Source: Sphingosinicella flava
GTDB lineage: Bacteria > Pseudomonadota > Alphaproteobacteria > Sphingomonadales > Sphingomonadaceae
DNA length: 64,000 nt
NCBI RefSeq assembly: GCF_016025255.1
Contig: NZ_CP065592.1
Location: 477,122 to 541,121, forward strand
Reading direction: 5' to 3'
The notes under the pieces were generated by a model. The model saw only the letters and a program-made list of their open reading frames with translations, did no database searches and had not been told where the DNA came from. Below, piece by piece: positions 43,102 to 53,701 of the stretch. How positions within the stretch are numbered: the first letter of the stretch is position 1; the number at the start of each line of letters is the position of its first letter. Both the position numbers and the translations under genes were made by a program.

Positions 43102-44739
43102 ATGAAACCCGGTAACGAACTTCTCTTCCTTGCGCTCGGCGGTTCGGGCGAGATCGGCATGAACGTCAATCTCTACGGCTGCCAGGGGAAGTGGATCATG
43201 GTCGATCTCGGCCTCACATTCGCCGATCCCATGTACCCGGGCGTAGAGCTGGTATTGCCGGATCTCGCCTTTATCGAACAGCGGAAGGCCGACCTGCTCG
43301 GCATCGTGCTCACGCACGGTCATGAGGATCATATCGGCGCCATTCCCTATCTTGCCGCCGATCTGGGCGTGCCGCTCTATGCGACGCCGTTCACCGCCGG
43401 CCTCATCGCAGGGAAGCTCGATGAGGAGGGGTTGCTCGGCGACGTGAAACTGAACGTTGTCGAGATGGAAGGCGACTTTCAGCTCGGGCCTTTCGGCTTG
43501 CGCTACGTTCCGCTCGCTCATTCGATCCCGGAAGGCAACGCGCTCTTGATCGACACGCCCTACGGCAAGATTTTCCATACCGGCGATTGGAAGCTGGACG
43601 ATGCGCCGCAGCTTGGCGATCCCAGCACGGAAGCCGAACTGCGCGCCATTGGCGACGAAGGCGTGCTCGCGCTGGTCTGCGATTCCACCAACGTCTTCAA
43701 TCCGGAGTCTTCGGGATCGGAAGCGACGGTCCGGGAGGGGCTCGACGCGACAATCCAGGGCGCCAAGGGTCGCGTGCTCGTCACCACCTTCGCCTCCAAC
43801 GCCGCGCGTTTGAAGACGCTCGGCCATGTTGCTCAGGATACCGGCCGCAAGGTCGTCGTCGCGGGCCGCTCGCTCGATCGCATCCTGCGCGTTTCGAAGA
43901 GCGTGGGCTATCTGACCGATTTTCCGGAAACGGTGGATTTCGAAGCGGCGATGGATCTGCCCAGGCATGAGGTGATGATCATTGCGACCGGCGGGCAGGG
44001 CGAGAGTCGCGCCGCGCTGGCCCGGATCGCTTTCGATCAACACAAGATCAAGCTGGACGAAGGCGACCTCGTCGTTTTTTCCTCCAAGCAGATTCCAGGC
44101 AATGAAATCGCCATCGGCCGCATCCAGAACGAGCTGGCGTCGAAGGGGATCGCGATGATCACCGACCGGCAGGCGGAGGTCCATGTGTCGGGCCATCCCG
44201 GCCGCCCGGAACTCGCCGCCATGTATCAATGGATTCGGCCGGAGATCATCGTGCCGGTCCATGGCGAAATCCGTCACATGGCCGAACATGAACGCTTCGC
44301 CCTGCAATGCGGCGTGCCGCGCGGCATCATGCAAAAGAATGGCGATCTCGTCCGGCTCGCGCCCAACGGGCCGAAGAAATTGGGTGAGGAAAGGGTAGGG
44401 CGCCTGATCCTCGATGGGAATGTCATCCTTGCCGCCGACGGGTCGACGATGAACGAGCGGCGCAAAATCGCTTCCTTCGGAGCCATCGCAGTCGCGTTGG
44501 CGCTGGATGGCGCCGATCGTGTCCAAGGCGATGTCGAGATCAGCCTGAACGGCGTGCCGGTGGAAGAGGATCGCGAGGCATTTCTGGAAGAAGCCTGCGA
44601 AGCGGCGGAGGAAGCCGCGCGCAAGAATGGCGGCAATGAAGAAAAGCTGCGCGAGGCCGTCCGCCTCGCCGTCCGCCGCTGCGCGACCGACTGGACGGGC
44701 AAGAAACCCGTGGTGAACGTTCTTATCGTGCGGGTTTGA
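43102..44739 (+). CDS. rnj: Ribonuclease J
   Basis: Metallo-beta-lactamase/beta-CASP nuclease with 5' exonuclease and endonuclease activity in mRNA decay and rRNA maturation. The zinc motif HGHEDH lies at residues 72-77, and beta-CASP features TFASNAARLKTLG and SGHPGRPELAAMYQWIRPE (short parts) are present. I place the start at ATG 43102 (MKPGNELLFLALGGSGEIG) after GGAAG; a TTG at 43054 would add 16 poorly conserved residues. The 545-residue protein has the usual C-terminal domain. DUF1467 follows 14 bases downstream. Confidence 0.95.
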   Translation: MKPGNELLFLALGGSGEIGMNVNLYGCQGKWIMVDLGLTFADPMYPGVELVLPDLAFIEQRKADLLGIVLTHGHEDHIGAIPYLAADLGVPLYATPFTAGLIAGKLDEEGLLGDVKLNVVEMEGDFQLGPFGLRYVPLAHSIPEGNALLIDTPYGKIFHTGDWKLDDAPQLGDPSTEAELRAIGDEGVLALVCDSTNVFNPESSGSEATVREGLDATIQGAKGRVLVTTFASNAARLKTLGHVAQDTGRKVVVAGRSLDRILRVSKSVGYLTDFPETVDFEAAMDLPRHEVMIIATGGQGESRAALARIAFDQHKIKLDEGDLVVFSSKQIPGNEIAIGRIQNELASKGIAMITDRQAEVHVSGHPGRPELAAMYQWIRPEIIVPVHGEIRHMAEHERFALQCGVPRGIMQKNGDLVRLAPNGPKKLGEERVGRLILDGNVILAADGSTMNERRKIASFGAIAVALALDGADRVQGDVEISLNGVPVEEDREAFLEEACEAAEEAARKNGGNEEKLREAVRLAVRRCATDWTGKKPVVNVLIVRV

Positions 44740-44753
44740 ACGGGAACAATCTC

Positions 44754-45014
44754 ATGCAAATCGGCTCCATCATCGCCATCTACACTTTATTCTGGGTGAT
44801 GAGCTTCTTCATCGTCATCCCCTTCGGCGTCCGTACCGACGAAGAGGTCGGCGTGGAACGCGCGCCTGGCCATGCCGACAGCGCTCCGCACCGGTTCAGT
44901 TTCGGGAAGGCGGCGCTCCGGGCGACGATCCTTTCCGCTACGCTCTTCGCGCTTTTCTACCTGAATTATATTTTCGGCTGGGTCGGCGTCGAACAACTGG
45001 ACTGGACGCGTTGA
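44754..45014 (+). CDS. DUF1467 family membrane protein
   Basis: An 86-residue protein with two transmembrane helices: GSIIAIYTLFWVMSFFIVIP and ATILSATLFALFYLNYIFGW. Between them is the conserved PFGVRTDEEVGVERAPGHAD, the hallmark of the family. A TTG at 44736 would add six residues, but the ATG at 44754 is the better start. The gene commonly sits after RNase J in alphaproteobacteria. Function unknown. It ends five bases from the convergent TipN-like gene. Confidence 0.9.
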   Translation: MQIGSIIAIYTLFWVMSFFIVIPFGVRTDEEVGVERAPGHADSAPHRFSFGKAALRATILSATLFALFYLNYIFGWVGVEQLDWTR

Positions 45015-45018
45015 CCCT

Positions 45019-47277
45019 TTAGCTCCTTAGCCGCTCAATCGCCTGGGCGAGCGCGACGTAGAGCTTGCCCATGTCGGACGAGAGGAGCGTGACGCTCAGG
45101 ACCGATCCTTCGCCGTCAGCCAGCACCCGGCGGAGCATGGCTTCGAAATCGTGAATGTAGCGATTGACCTGTTCGCGGAACTCCGGGTCGCTTTCGTAAT
45201 GGCGCCCGATCTCCCTAGCCTCTCCGGAACTCAGCAGCTTTACCGCACGACGGGTGAAGGCACCGCGATCGCCCTTCAAATAAGCGGCCCAAGCGCTATC
45301 GCTGACATCGTTCGACAGGATCTTAGCGACATCGATGGCCGCCGAATTCATGGATTCGATGAGAAGGCTGACCCTTCGCGCGAAGCTGTCGCTATCGCTG
45401 CGTTCCTGTTCCTCGCGCGCTTCCGCGATCCGCGCCTCGATGGCGGCGGTTGTCTCGCCAATGGTGACGATCTGGCGCGTCAAGCGGTCCGAAGCGGTCC
45501 GAGCGGCCTCAGCCGACCGTTCCGCCGCCGCCGTCAGCGCTTGCATCTGCTCCGCGAGATGCGGCGCAACGGAGGCACGGACGGCCTCGACGCTCGCCTG
45601 GCCGAGCGCGGCGGCGCTTTCCGGAATGACACTGGATATCGCCTCACGGGCATGTGCCGCCGCCTGATTGGCGGTTTCGCGCACGCGCAACAAGGCCTCG
45701 ACCAATTCCGGACCGGTTTCGGCGACGAGCCGCCGGGCATTGCCGTCGAGGTCGCTAAGATCGGCGGTGACGGAGTGGAGCCGCTGCGTAAGGGCATCGA
45801 GCGCTTCCTGTTGCCGCGCCAAGGCCGCTTCGATCTCCGCCATTTGCGCGGTCGCCGCGCCGCTCGTCGCGGCGATGGTTTCCACTTCAGGACGCAAGGC
45901 TACTGCCGCAGCGTGAGTCCGCTGCGCTTGCGCTTCGACTTGGGACAGGCCTTCCGGAATGGCTTGGTTCAAATCCTGCACCACCGCTTGCAGCCCTTGG
46001 GCCAGGATCTGCGAACGCTGGATCAGGCCATCCGCGCGTTGCTGCCCGCCGTCCCATTCCTCGTGCAGCGCGCCGACGGAAGCGCGGATCGCCGCGATCG
46101 CTTCGGCATAGCGATCCGCTTCGCCCGCGCTATTGCCCGCGAAGGCCGCGAACCGTTCTTCGATTTCGTCCAGTTCGCGAGCGAGGCGCGCCGTCAGCGC
46201 ATGGCTTTGCGTGTCATGATCCGAAAGCTGGCCCGCCAATCCTTCGAGTTGCGCGGCCAATGTTTCGATGCGGCGCGAAAGGCTGCGCGCCGCATCGGAG
46301 CCGGCTTTGTCGAGCGCGACGCCACTTTTTTCGATCATCGCGAGGGTGGCAACGCTCTGGGCATGCAGCCCCTCCCGTGTGGCGTCGAGCGCTTCGGAAG
46401 TCCGGGCGAGAGCATTGTCGACGGCCTGATCAAGCCCGGTTGTTGCCTGTTCCATGCGCACGGCGGCAGCGCCTACCGAGCCCTCGATGCGGGCGAGATG
46501 CGCGGCGAGGCGCTGTGCGGCTCCGCCGGCGACTTCGTCCGCCTCGCGACCGCGCGCGGTGAGCGACGCCAGCTGCGAATCGAGAGATCCGGCCTGCTCG
46601 TGCGCGGCAACGCCCGCTTCGCGCATGGCTTGGCTAACGAGGCGGGCCTGCTGCTCCGCGCGGGGCAGATCGTCGAGCAGGACGCCGATATCGATGCGTG
46701 CCGCATTGGCGGCGGCTTCCAGGGCCTCGGCGCGCTGATCGAGATTGGCGGTTTCTTTCGCGATATAATGGGTGATGCGGCCAAGACGGTCGGAGGCTTC
46801 GTCGGCGAGGGTCATCAGCTTGGCCGATTCCCCGGTCAGGCGGCTGTAATTGTCTTCAAGGCGCGCAGACACGGCCGCGAGCAAGCCTTCCAGCGCGGCG
46901 CTTTCCCGTCGCATCGCCGCGAGGGCGCGCGTGAAACGCTCCGTTTCGCGACGCGAGGTGCGGCCGAACATAAGCCAGGTCACCGCAAGCAGAATAAGGG
47001 GCGCGACAATCGCCGGCGCGTTGTCCAGGATCGCGGAAGGGGTGAGCGCGCCGCCTTCCATGGCGAGGATCCACGCATAAGTTCCGCTCCAGGCGACGGC
47101 CAAAAGGATGAGGAAGGCGGCGAGCACGGGCTTTCCAGCCTCTTCCGGGCCGTCCGCCCCATAGTCTTCCCACGATGCGATGGCAGGCACGGGGGCGGGT
47201 GCCTCATCCGCGTCGATTCCGGAATCGTTCTCGCCGTCGAACGGCCTTGTTTCCACGCGCTCTACCCCTGTCATCAT
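45019..47277 (-). CDS. Membrane-anchored coiled-coil protein, TipN-like
   Basis: A 752-residue protein with an acidic, proline-containing cytoplasmic N-terminus (residues 1-46), two transmembrane helices (about 47-71 and 86-105) and a very long alanine/glutamate-rich coiled coil from about residue 110 to 620. The conserved C-terminus (about 630-752) contains NSAAIDVAKILSNDVSD, GRHYESDPEFREQVNRYIHD and SVTLLSSDMGKLYVALAQAI. This layout, two helices then a long coiled coil, matches Caulobacter TipN, the polarity protein that marks the new pole. Identity is by architecture and memory of family layout, so moderate. It could instead be a general coiled-coil scaffold. A two-ATG start (47277 or 47274) is unresolved. 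Confidence 0.68.
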   Translation of the reverse strand: MMTGVERVETRPFDGENDSGIDADEAPAPVPAIASWEDYGADGPEEAGKPVLAAFLILLAVAWSGTYAWILAMEGGALTPSAILDNAPAIVAPLILLAVTWLMFGRTSRRETERFTRALAAMRRESAALEGLLAAVSARLEDNYSRLTGESAKLMTLADEASDRLGRITHYIAKETANLDQRAEALEAAANAARIDIGVLLDDLPRAEQQARLVSQAMREAGVAAHEQAGSLDSQLASLTARGREADEVAGGAAQRLAAHLARIEGSVGAAAVRMEQATTGLDQAVDNALARTSEALDATREGLHAQSVATLAMIEKSGVALDKAGSDAARSLSRRIETLAAQLEGLAGQLSDHDTQSHALTARLARELDEIEERFAAFAGNSAGEADRYAEAIAAIRASVGALHEEWDGGQQRADGLIQRSQILAQGLQAVVQDLNQAIPEGLSQVEAQAQRTHAAAVALRPEVETIAATSGAATAQMAEIEAALARQQEALDALTQRLHSVTADLSDLDGNARRLVAETGPELVEALLRVRETANQAAAHAREAISSVIPESAAALGQASVEAVRASVAPHLAEQMQALTAAAERSAEAARTASDRLTRQIVTIGETTAAIEARIAEAREEQERSDSDSFARRVSLLIESMNSAAIDVAKILSNDVSDSAWAAYLKGDRGAFTRRAVKLLSSGEAREIGRHYESDPEFREQVNRYIHDFEAMLRRVLADGEGSVLSVTLLSSDMGKLYVALAQAIERLRS

Positions 47278-47426
47278 GACCCTGTCGTATCACAGATGAT
47301 CAAGGATGATATAGGTTCAACGCGCTTTGAGGGCCTTGTAGCGGCGGAGCATCCTCCTCTTGCGGCGAACGGCTTTGCATCGGCAAGGGGCTCGGCGTAG
47401 GATCATCGCATGCGGGGTTTGACGGC

Positions 47427-48635
47427 ATGACTTTGGCGGCGCTGATCTGCGCCTATCATGACAGCGACGAAGCGGGGCAGGGCCTGAGGGCCATGCTGCT
47501 CCTTGCTGGGCGCACGCTGCTCGAGCGGCAAGCACGGCTTGCGGCGGCCGCGGGCGCGCATCCGATCGTGGTTGTGGTCGACCGTCAGCCACCCGCCCTA
47601 GGCGCGGCGCTCGAACGGCTGCGCGCGGACGGCATCGCAATCACCGTGGCGCGCAATGCGGGGGAGGCGGCCTTCGCCGTTCCGGCCGAGGCTGCCTTGC
47701 TCGTCATGGCCGACGGGCTGGTCGCCGACGAAAGCCATGTCGTGCGCGTCCTGGACGCGGACGGGCCAGTGATTCTTACCATGCCGGATTTCGGCGCCGA
47801 TGACCGGTTCGAACGGATCGACGGCCAGTCGCGTTGGGCGGGGCTGTCTGTGCTGGATGGCTCTCTGCTGCGCCACACCGTTTCGCTGCTCCAGGATTGG
47901 GATTTGCAATCGACATTGCTGCGCCGCGCCGTGCAGTCTGGCGTGCGGCAATTTTCGGTGGCGGGCGCCCAGGCGGATGACCGCCTCACCATCGCCCATA
48001 AGGAAGAGCATCTGGCCCATGCCGAGGCGCGGATCGTCGAAGGCGCCGCCTTCGAAGCTCGCGAGTGGATATCGCGCTACGTCCTCGCGCCCGTCGAGCA
48101 GGGCGCGACACGATTGCTGATGCCGACACCCGCCACGCCGGAATGGCTGTACGGCGCGGCGGCGGGGATGACGGTGCTTGCCTCCGGCTTTTTCCTCAAA
48201 GGCTGGCTCATTCCCGGCCTCCTCCTCATTCTCGCCGCGACGCCGCTCGACGGCACGGCCGAGCGGCTTGGCCTCCTTCGCATGCAGGGTCGACGGGCGT
48301 TCCGGCGCTGGCGGCGCGCAATGCCCATTCTGTCGGGGGCGGCCTTGCTGGCGCTTGGCTATGCGCTTTGGGAGCCGCGGGGCTGGGGATGCATCGTGCT
48401 TGCCGTTGCCACCATCGCATTCCTGGCCGCTTTGCACGGCGAAGCGCGGGGACGAATCGTCGAAGGGCGCATCCTGCTGGCCGAGCGCAAGGGGATGACC
48501 TGGTTGCTGCTGCCATTCGCAGTCACCGGATTATGGGTGACAGGATTATCGTTGCTGGCGCTTTACGCCGGAGCATCCTTTTTCTGGGCGCAGAGCCGCG
48601 TCCATCGCACGGTCCCGGCGCGGGACGGCGATTAG
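47427..48635 (+). CDS. Fusion of nucleotidyltransferase-like and CDP-alcohol transferase-like domains, both degenerate
   Basis: A 402-residue protein. Residues 1-210 resemble a GT-A nucleotidyltransferase: LAALICAYHDSDEAGQGLRA, RTLLERQARLAAAAGAHP, VVVVDRQPP and later LVMADGLVAD, though the nucleotide-binding GxGxR motif is not intact. Residues 230-402 contain several membrane helices. LAATPLDGTAERLG resembles the start of the CDP-alcohol phosphotransferase motif (D-x2-D-G-x2-A-R), but only the second aspartate and part of the pattern remain. Known bifunctional enzymes of this layout make CDP-inositol and di-myo-inositol phosphate phosphate. With both motifs degraded, a catalytic role is doubtful. 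It is divergent from the TipN-like gene. Confidence 0.6.
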   Translation: MTLAALICAYHDSDEAGQGLRAMLLLAGRTLLERQARLAAAAGAHPIVVVVDRQPPALGAALERLRADGIAITVARNAGEAAFAVPAEAALLVMADGLVADESHVVRVLDADGPVILTMPDFGADDRFERIDGQSRWAGLSVLDGSLLRHTVSLLQDWDLQSTLLRRAVQSGVRQFSVAGAQADDRLTIAHKEEHLAHAEARIVEGAAFEAREWISRYVLAPVEQGATRLLMPTPATPEWLYGAAAGMTVLASGFFLKGWLIPGLLLILAATPLDGTAERLGLLRMQGRRAFRRWRRAMPILSGAALLALGYALWEPRGWGCIVLAVATIAFLAALHGEARGRIVEGRILLAERKGMTWLLLPFAVTGLWVTGLSLLALYAGASFFWAQSRVHRTVPARDGD

Positions 48636-48695
48636 CGTCTTTAGCCAACTTATGCGTGACGGAATATACGCCCCAAGTGAGGAAAGGCTGATCCC

Positions 48696-49979
48696 TCAGC
48701 GCTTGCCGACGGGGACGTAATCCCGCTGCGTCGCGCCGGTGTAGAGCTGGCGCGGGCGGCCGATCTTCTGGTCGGGATCGGAGATCATCTCGTTCCACTG
48801 CGCGACCCAGCCCGTGGTGCGGGCGAGGGCGAAGAGGACGGTGAACATCGAAGTCGGGAAGCCGATCGCGGAGAGGATCACGCCCGAATAGAAATCGACA
48901 TTCGGATAGAGCTTCTTCTCGACGAAATAATCGTCCTTGAGCGCAATCTGCTCCAGCTCACGAGCGACGTCGAAGATCGGATCGTCGACGCCGAGCTTCT
49001 CCAGAACCTCGTTCGCGGTTTTCTGCATGACCTTCGCGCGGGGATCGTAATTCTTGTACACGCGGTGGCCGAAGCCCATCAGGCGGAACGGATCGTTCTT
49101 GTCCTTCGCGCGGGCGATATATTCGGGGATGCGATCGACGGTGCCGATTTCGCGCAGCATGTTCAAGGCCGCTTCGTTCGCGCCGCCATGGGCCGGGCCC
49201 CAGAGGCAGGCAATGCCGGCCGCGATGCAAGCGAAAGGGTTGGCCCCAGACGAACCGGCGAGACGCACCGTCGAAGTCGAAGCGTTCTGCTCGTGATCGG
49301 CGTGGAGGATGAAGATGCGGTCCATCGCCCGCTCGATCACCGGGTCGACGACATAGTCCTCGGCCGGGACGCCGAAGGTCATGCGCAGGAAATTGCCGGT
49401 GTAGGACAGCGAGTTGTCCGGATAAAGGAAGGGCTGGCCGATCGAATATTTATAGGCCATCGCCGCGATGGTCGGCATCTTCGCAATCAGGCGATGCGAA
49501 GCGACCATGCGCTGATGCGGATCGGTGATGTCAGTGCTGTCGTGATAGAAAGCCGAAAGGGCGCCGACAACGCCGCACATGATCGCCATCGGATGCGCGT
49601 CGCGGCGGAAACCGCGATAGAAGGTCGCCAGCTGCTCGTGCAGCATGGTGTGGCGGCTGATCGTGTAGGTGAACTTGTCCAGCTCCTGCCCGCTCGGCAG
49701 CTCGCCGTGGAGGAGGAGATAGGCGACTTCCATGAAGCTCGACTGTTCGGCGAGCTGCTCGATCGGATAGCCGCGGTGGAGGAGGATGCCCTGGTCGCCG
49801 TCGATATAAGTGATCTTGGATTCGCAGCTCGCGGTCGAAGTGAAGCCCGGATCGAACGTGAAGGCGCCGGTCTGGCCGTACAGCTTGCGGATATCGATGA
49901 CCTCCGGCCCCACGGTGCCGGGTTTCACATCGTAATCGAAGCTGTCGCCGTTGAGGGAGAGGGTGGCTTTATCGGCCAT
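48696..49979 (-). CDS. gltA: Citrate synthase
   Basis: Condenses oxaloacetate and acetyl-CoA at the entry of the TCA cycle. About 427 residues, the hexameric bacterial type. Catalytic histidines lie in [13 protein letters not shown] and [15 protein letters not shown]; the catalytic aspartate is in NVDFYSG. The strand EIGT and late RPRQLYTG are typical. Two ATGs in tandem (49982 and 49979) follow AAGGAG; spacing favours 49979. The first overlaps the gltX stop (ATGA), so gltX and gltA are translationally linked. Confidence 0.97.
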   Translation of the reverse strand: MADKATLSLNGDSFDYDVKPGTVGPEVIDIRKLYGQTGAFTFDPGFTSTASCESKITYIDGDQGILLHRGYPIEQLAEQSSFMEVAYLLLHGELPSGQELDKFTYTISRHTMLHEQLATFYRGFRRDAHPMAIMCGVVGALSAFYHDSTDITDPHQRMVASHRLIAKMPTIAAMAYKYSIGQPFLYPDNSLSYTGNFLRMTFGVPAEDYVVDPVIERAMDRIFILHADHEQNASTSTVRLAGSSGANPFACIAAGIACLWGPAHGGANEAALNMLREIGTVDRIPEYIARAKDKNDPFRLMGFGHRVYKNYDPRAKVMQKTANEVLEKLGVDDPIFDVARELEQIALKDDYFVEKKLYPNVDFYSGVILSAIGFPTSMFTVLFALARTTGWVAQWNEMISDPDQKIGRPRQLYTGATQRDYVPVGKR

Positions 49980-51418
49980 CATAAGGCTCCTTGGTTCGTC
50001 ATCCGGTCCGCGATGCGGGCGAGGCTTTCCTCGCGCCCCAGCAGAACGAGCACATCGAATATCCCCGGCGACGTCGCCCGCCCGGTCAATGCGGCCCGGA
50101 GGGGCTGCGCGACCTGGCCGAGCTTCACCCCGGCATCTTCAGACACCTGGCGGACCGCCGCTTCCGCGCGTTCCGCCGTCCAGTCGGGGAGGGCGGAAAG
50201 GGCGGCATGCAGCCGGGCCAGCAGGCTTGGTGCCTCGCCCTCTAGCAAGGCGCCTGCCTTTTCGTCCATGTCCAGAGGACGGGTTTTGAAAAGAAATGTT
50301 CCGCCCTCGGACAGTTCATCGAGGTTCTTCGCGCGAGGCTTCAGTTCCGGCATCGCGCGGGTGAGAAGTGCGATCTCATCCGTCGTCAGATCGCGGCCGA
50401 GAAGCGCGCCGATTCGCGGCGCAGCGAGGCCCGCGAGGCGCCCATCATCGGCTTCGCGAATATAGTGACCGTTCAAATTCTCCAGCTTCTTGGTGTCGAA
50501 GCGGGAGGGGGAGCGGCCGACATGATCCAGGTCGAACCAGCGCACCGCATCCTCGCGGGAGATGATCTCGTCGTCGCCATGGCCCCAGCCGAGGCGGAGG
50601 AGATAGTTGCTGAGCGCCTCGGGCAGCACGCCCAATTCGTCGCGATAATTTTCGACCCCGGTTGCGCCGTGCCGCTTCGACATCTTCGCGCCGTCCTGGC
50701 CGTGGATCAGGGGAACGTGGGCGTAGGTCGGCTCCGGCCAGCCCATGGCGCGGATGATGCCGAGCTGGCGAAAGGCGTTGTTCAAATGATCGTCGCCGCG
50801 GATGACGTGGGTGACGCCCATGTCGTGATCGTCCACCACGACGGCAAGCATGTAGGTGGGCGTGCCGTCCGAGCGGAGCAGGATGAAATCGTCGATCTCG
50901 CTATTCTGCACGACGACGCGGCCCTGAACCTTATCCTCGATCACCGTTTCGCCGTCTTTCGGCGCCTTGAGGCGAATGGAGAAGGGCATGCCCTCCTGCT
51001 CCGGCCCCGGCGCGCGGTCCCGCCAGCGCCCATCGTAGCGCATAGGCAGCTTCTTTTCGCGCTGCTCGGCGCGCATCGCTTCCAGCTCTTGCGGAGTCGC
51101 ATAGCAACGATAGGCATGGCCCTTCGCCAGCAATTCATGCGCGACCTCGGCATGGCGAGCGGCGAATTGCGACTGATAATATTCGTGGCCGTCCCAATCG
51201 AGACCGAGCCAGTGCATGCCGTCCAGAATCGCGTCGATCGCTGCCTGGGTGGAGCGGGCCTTGTCCGTATCCTCGATGCGCAACAGGAATTTGCCGCCAT
51301 GGTGGCGCGCGAACAGCCAGTTGAACAGCGCCGTGCGCGCGCCGCCGATGTGCAGGAAGCCGGTCGGCGAGGGTGCGAAGCGGGTGACGACCTGCGGATT
51401 CTGAACGGTTGCGCTCAC
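49979..51418 (-). CDS. gltX: Glutamate--tRNA ligase
   Basis: Charges tRNA-Glu. The class I signatures are [17 protein letters not shown] (HIGH-type) and KMSKRHG (KMSKS-type). I choose GTG at 51418 as start, with GGAG ten bases upstream, giving 479 residues; an ATG at 51445 adds nine residues (MARILEKWR). The open frame continues far upstream to 53068 but that part is antisense to comEC and not a protein. The 3' end overlaps the gltA start. The gene is divergent from comEC. Confidence 0.95.
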   Translation of the reverse strand: MSATVQNPQVVTRFAPSPTGFLHIGGARTALFNWLFARHHGGKFLLRIEDTDKARSTQAAIDAILDGMHWLGLDWDGHEYYQSQFAARHAEVAHELLAKGHAYRCYATPQELEAMRAEQREKKLPMRYDGRWRDRAPGPEQEGMPFSIRLKAPKDGETVIEDKVQGRVVVQNSEIDDFILLRSDGTPTYMLAVVVDDHDMGVTHVIRGDDHLNNAFRQLGIIRAMGWPEPTYAHVPLIHGQDGAKMSKRHGATGVENYRDELGVLPEALSNYLLRLGWGHGDDEIISREDAVRWFDLDHVGRSPSRFDTKKLENLNGHYIREADDGRLAGLAAPRIGALLGRDLTTDEIALLTRAMPELKPRAKNLDELSEGGTFLFKTRPLDMDEKAGALLEGEAPSLLARLHAALSALPDWTAERAEAAVRQVSEDAGVKLGQVAQPLRAALTGRATSPGIFDVLVLLGREESLARIADRMTNQGAL

Positions 51419-51547
51419 GCGCCATTTCTCCAAGATGCGGGCCATGACGGCTGAGGAACAAGGCGCCCCTAGCATAGCGGGCCCGCCGCGACAAAGGGGG
51501 GTGGCGGCGTTTCTCGCCCGCCCTTCCTTCGATGCTAGCCGCCGTTC

Positions 51548-53701
51548 ATGACCATCGAAGCGGCGGACCCTAGGGAAGCGGGGTGGGGCCCCAGCTGGAT
51601 CGGGCGCGGGGCAGCGGGCTGGCGAACGAAAGCCTCGGCGGCACTCGAGCACAGACTGGATGCCGAGCGCGATCAGTTGGCTCTCTGGGTGCCGGCCGCG
51701 CTGGGACTCGGGATCGCGATGTGGTTCGCGCTTGCCGGGGAAGGGAGCTGGATCGCCTTCATGCTCGTCGCAAGCGGCGGAGCGCTCGGGCTGTTCGCAA
51801 TTGCCGGGCAGAAACGCTGGGGACGCTCTCTCGGCCTGGCCCTGATCTTCGCGGCCTTGGGTTGCGCCCTCATCTGGGCGCGCGCGGAGCGGGTCGCCGC
51901 GCCCAGGCTCACGCGCCCCATGGTAACGGCGCTGAGCGGCACCATCCTTTCGGTCGAGCCGCTTCCCGCGCGGGGAATTGTGCGTCTGCTCGTCCGGCCC
52001 GACGGCGGCGCCCTGCCGCCGCGCATCCGCGTGACCGTGAAGGACAAGGGCGCGCCCGAGGGGCTCCAGCCCGGCGCTGGGATCGCGATGAAAGCGAGGC
52101 TGATGCCGCCCGCGCCGATGGCCCTGCCCGGAGCCTATGATTTCGCGCGCGTCGCCTGGTTTCAGCGGATCGGCGCGACCGGTAATGCGCTGGGGGCTGT
52201 GGTCATCATCCGCCCGCCCTTCGCCACGGGGTGGGCGGCGCGGCTGGCGGAATGGCGCCGCAGCCTGTCCAGCCACATTCAATCGCGCGTGGAGGGTGGC
52301 GGCGGCGGGATCGCGGCGGCGCTGGCGACGGGCGATCAGGGGGCGATCCCCGAGGCTGATGCCGAAGCAATGCGGCAGAGTGGTCTCGCCCACCTCCTGT
52401 CGATCAGCGGGCTGCACGTGACAGCGGTGGTCGGCGCGGCGATGCTGCTGACGCTGAAGCTGCTTGCGCTCAGCCCCCGCCTCGCGCTCCGCTGGCCGCT
52501 GATCCTGATCGGCGCCGGGGCAGGGGCGGTAACGGGTATTGCCTATACCCTGCTGACCGGGTCGGAAGTGCCCACCATCCGCTCCTGCATTGCCGCGCTG
52601 ATCGTGCTCGCCGGGATCGCCATGGGACGGGAGGCGATCACGCTGCGCCTGGTGGCGGCCGGCGCGCTGGTCGTTCTTCTCTTCTGGCCGGAAGCGCTGG
52701 CGGGGCCGAGCTTCCAGCTCAGCTTTGCCGCGGTCACGGCGATCGTTGCCCTGCACGACCATCCTCGCATCAAGGCGCTGTTCGCCCGGCGGGAGGAGGA
52801 TGGCTGGCCCGCCCGTTTCGGCCGGGCGTTGCTGTCGCTGCTCCTCACCGGCCTCGCCGTCGAGGCGGTGCTGGCGCCCATCGCCCTGTTTCACTTTCAC
52901 AAGGCCGGGCTGTATGGCGCATTCGCGAACATCGTTGCCATTCCCCTGACAACCTTTGTCATCATGCCCGCCGAGGCGCTGGCCTTGCTCTTCGACACGA
53001 TGGGGCTTGGCGCGCCTTTCTGGTGGCTCGTGGAACAGGCGCTGAATGGCTTGCTGTGGGTCGCCCACGCCACGGCCGCGGCGCCCGGATCTGTGGCGAT
53101 GCTTCCGGCCATGCCGGGCGGCGCTTTCGCCTTGATGATCGGCGGCGGCTTGTGGGTCGCCCTTTGGCGGACGCGATGGCGGCGCTGGGGGTTTGTGCCC
53201 ATCGTCCTAGGCGCCGCCTGGGCCCTGGCAACCCCGTCGCCCGACCTGATCGTCACCGGCGACGGGCGCCACCTTGCCTTGAGAACCGCGGATGGCGGCA
53301 TGGCGCTGCTCAGGGATCGGGCAGGAGAATATGTCCGCGACATGTTGTCCGAAGGCGCGGGCCTGGAGGGCGACCTGACGGCGCTCGAGGATGCTGGCGG
53401 TGCGGCGTGCAATGCCGATCTTTGCGCCACGGATATCGTGACCGATGGCCGCCGCTGGCGGATTCTTGCAACGCGCAGCCCGCATTTCGTCGATTTCGGA
53501 CCGCTCAGCGCGGCTTGCGCGTCCGCCGACATCGTCGTCAGCGACCGGACGCTTCCTCGGACCTGTGTGCCGCGCTGGCTGAAGGCGGACCGGAAACTGC
53601 TCGGCCGTACAGGAGGCCTGTCCATCCACCTCGGGGGCGAAAGCCCAAGCATTTCGACCGTCGCGGATCGAATCGGCGGACATCCGTGGAACGATTATTA
53701 G
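51548..53701 (+). CDS. comEC: ComEC/Rec2 family competence protein
   Basis: Inner-membrane channel for single-stranded DNA uptake. A 717-residue protein with an N-terminal DUF4131-like region (OB-type domain about residues 125-200 between membrane helices), then the Competence domain with [19 protein letters not shown] (about residues 278-296, the family hallmark). Multiple helices follow to residue 560. The C-terminal part (about 565-717) lacks the HxHxDH metal site of full ComEC metallo-beta-lactamase domains; only a shortened remnant is left. The 3' end overlaps convergent miaA by four bases. Uptake function is inferred; no other competence gene is in the window. Confidence 0.9.
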   Translation: MTIEAADPREAGWGPSWIGRGAAGWRTKASAALEHRLDAERDQLALWVPAALGLGIAMWFALAGEGSWIAFMLVASGGALGLFAIAGQKRWGRSLGLALIFAALGCALIWARAERVAAPRLTRPMVTALSGTILSVEPLPARGIVRLLVRPDGGALPPRIRVTVKDKGAPEGLQPGAGIAMKARLMPPAPMALPGAYDFARVAWFQRIGATGNALGAVVIIRPPFATGWAARLAEWRRSLSSHIQSRVEGGGGGIAAALATGDQGAIPEADAEAMRQSGLAHLLSISGLHVTAVVGAAMLLTLKLLALSPRLALRWPLILIGAGAGAVTGIAYTLLTGSEVPTIRSCIAALIVLAGIAMGREAITLRLVAAGALVVLLFWPEALAGPSFQLSFAAVTAIVALHDHPRIKALFARREEDGWPARFGRALLSLLLTGLAVEAVLAPIALFHFHKAGLYGAFANIVAIPLTTFVIMPAEALALLFDTMGLGAPFWWLVEQALNGLLWVAHATAAAPGSVAMLPAMPGGAFALMIGGGLWVALWRTRWRRWGFVPIVLGAAWALATPSPDLIVTGDGRHLALRTADGGMALLRDRAGEYVRDMLSEGAGLEGDLTALEDAGGAACNADLCATDIVTDGRRWRILATRSPHFVDFGPLSAACASADIVVSDRTLPRTCVPRWLKADRKLLGRTGGLSIHLGGESPSISTVADRIGGHPWNDY

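Noticed and set aside
45151-47400. 749-codon plus-strand frame
   Set aside because: Antisense to the TipN-like coiled-coil gene; arginine-rich with no motifs, while the minus strand gives a coherent membrane/coiled-coil protein.
48636-48695. Possible intrinsic terminator after gltA
   Set aside because: Only a 4-5 bp stem (GAGG/CCTC) with a mixed loop was visible and no U-run, so it was not annotated.
49065-50465. 466-codon plus-strand frame
   Set aside because: Antisense to gltA and gltX with no recognisable domain.
51419-53068. Upstream extension of gltX to a 1029-codon frame
   Set aside because: The extra part is antisense to comEC and has repetitive polar composition. Normal GltX length and ribosome-binding site place the start at 51418 or 51445.
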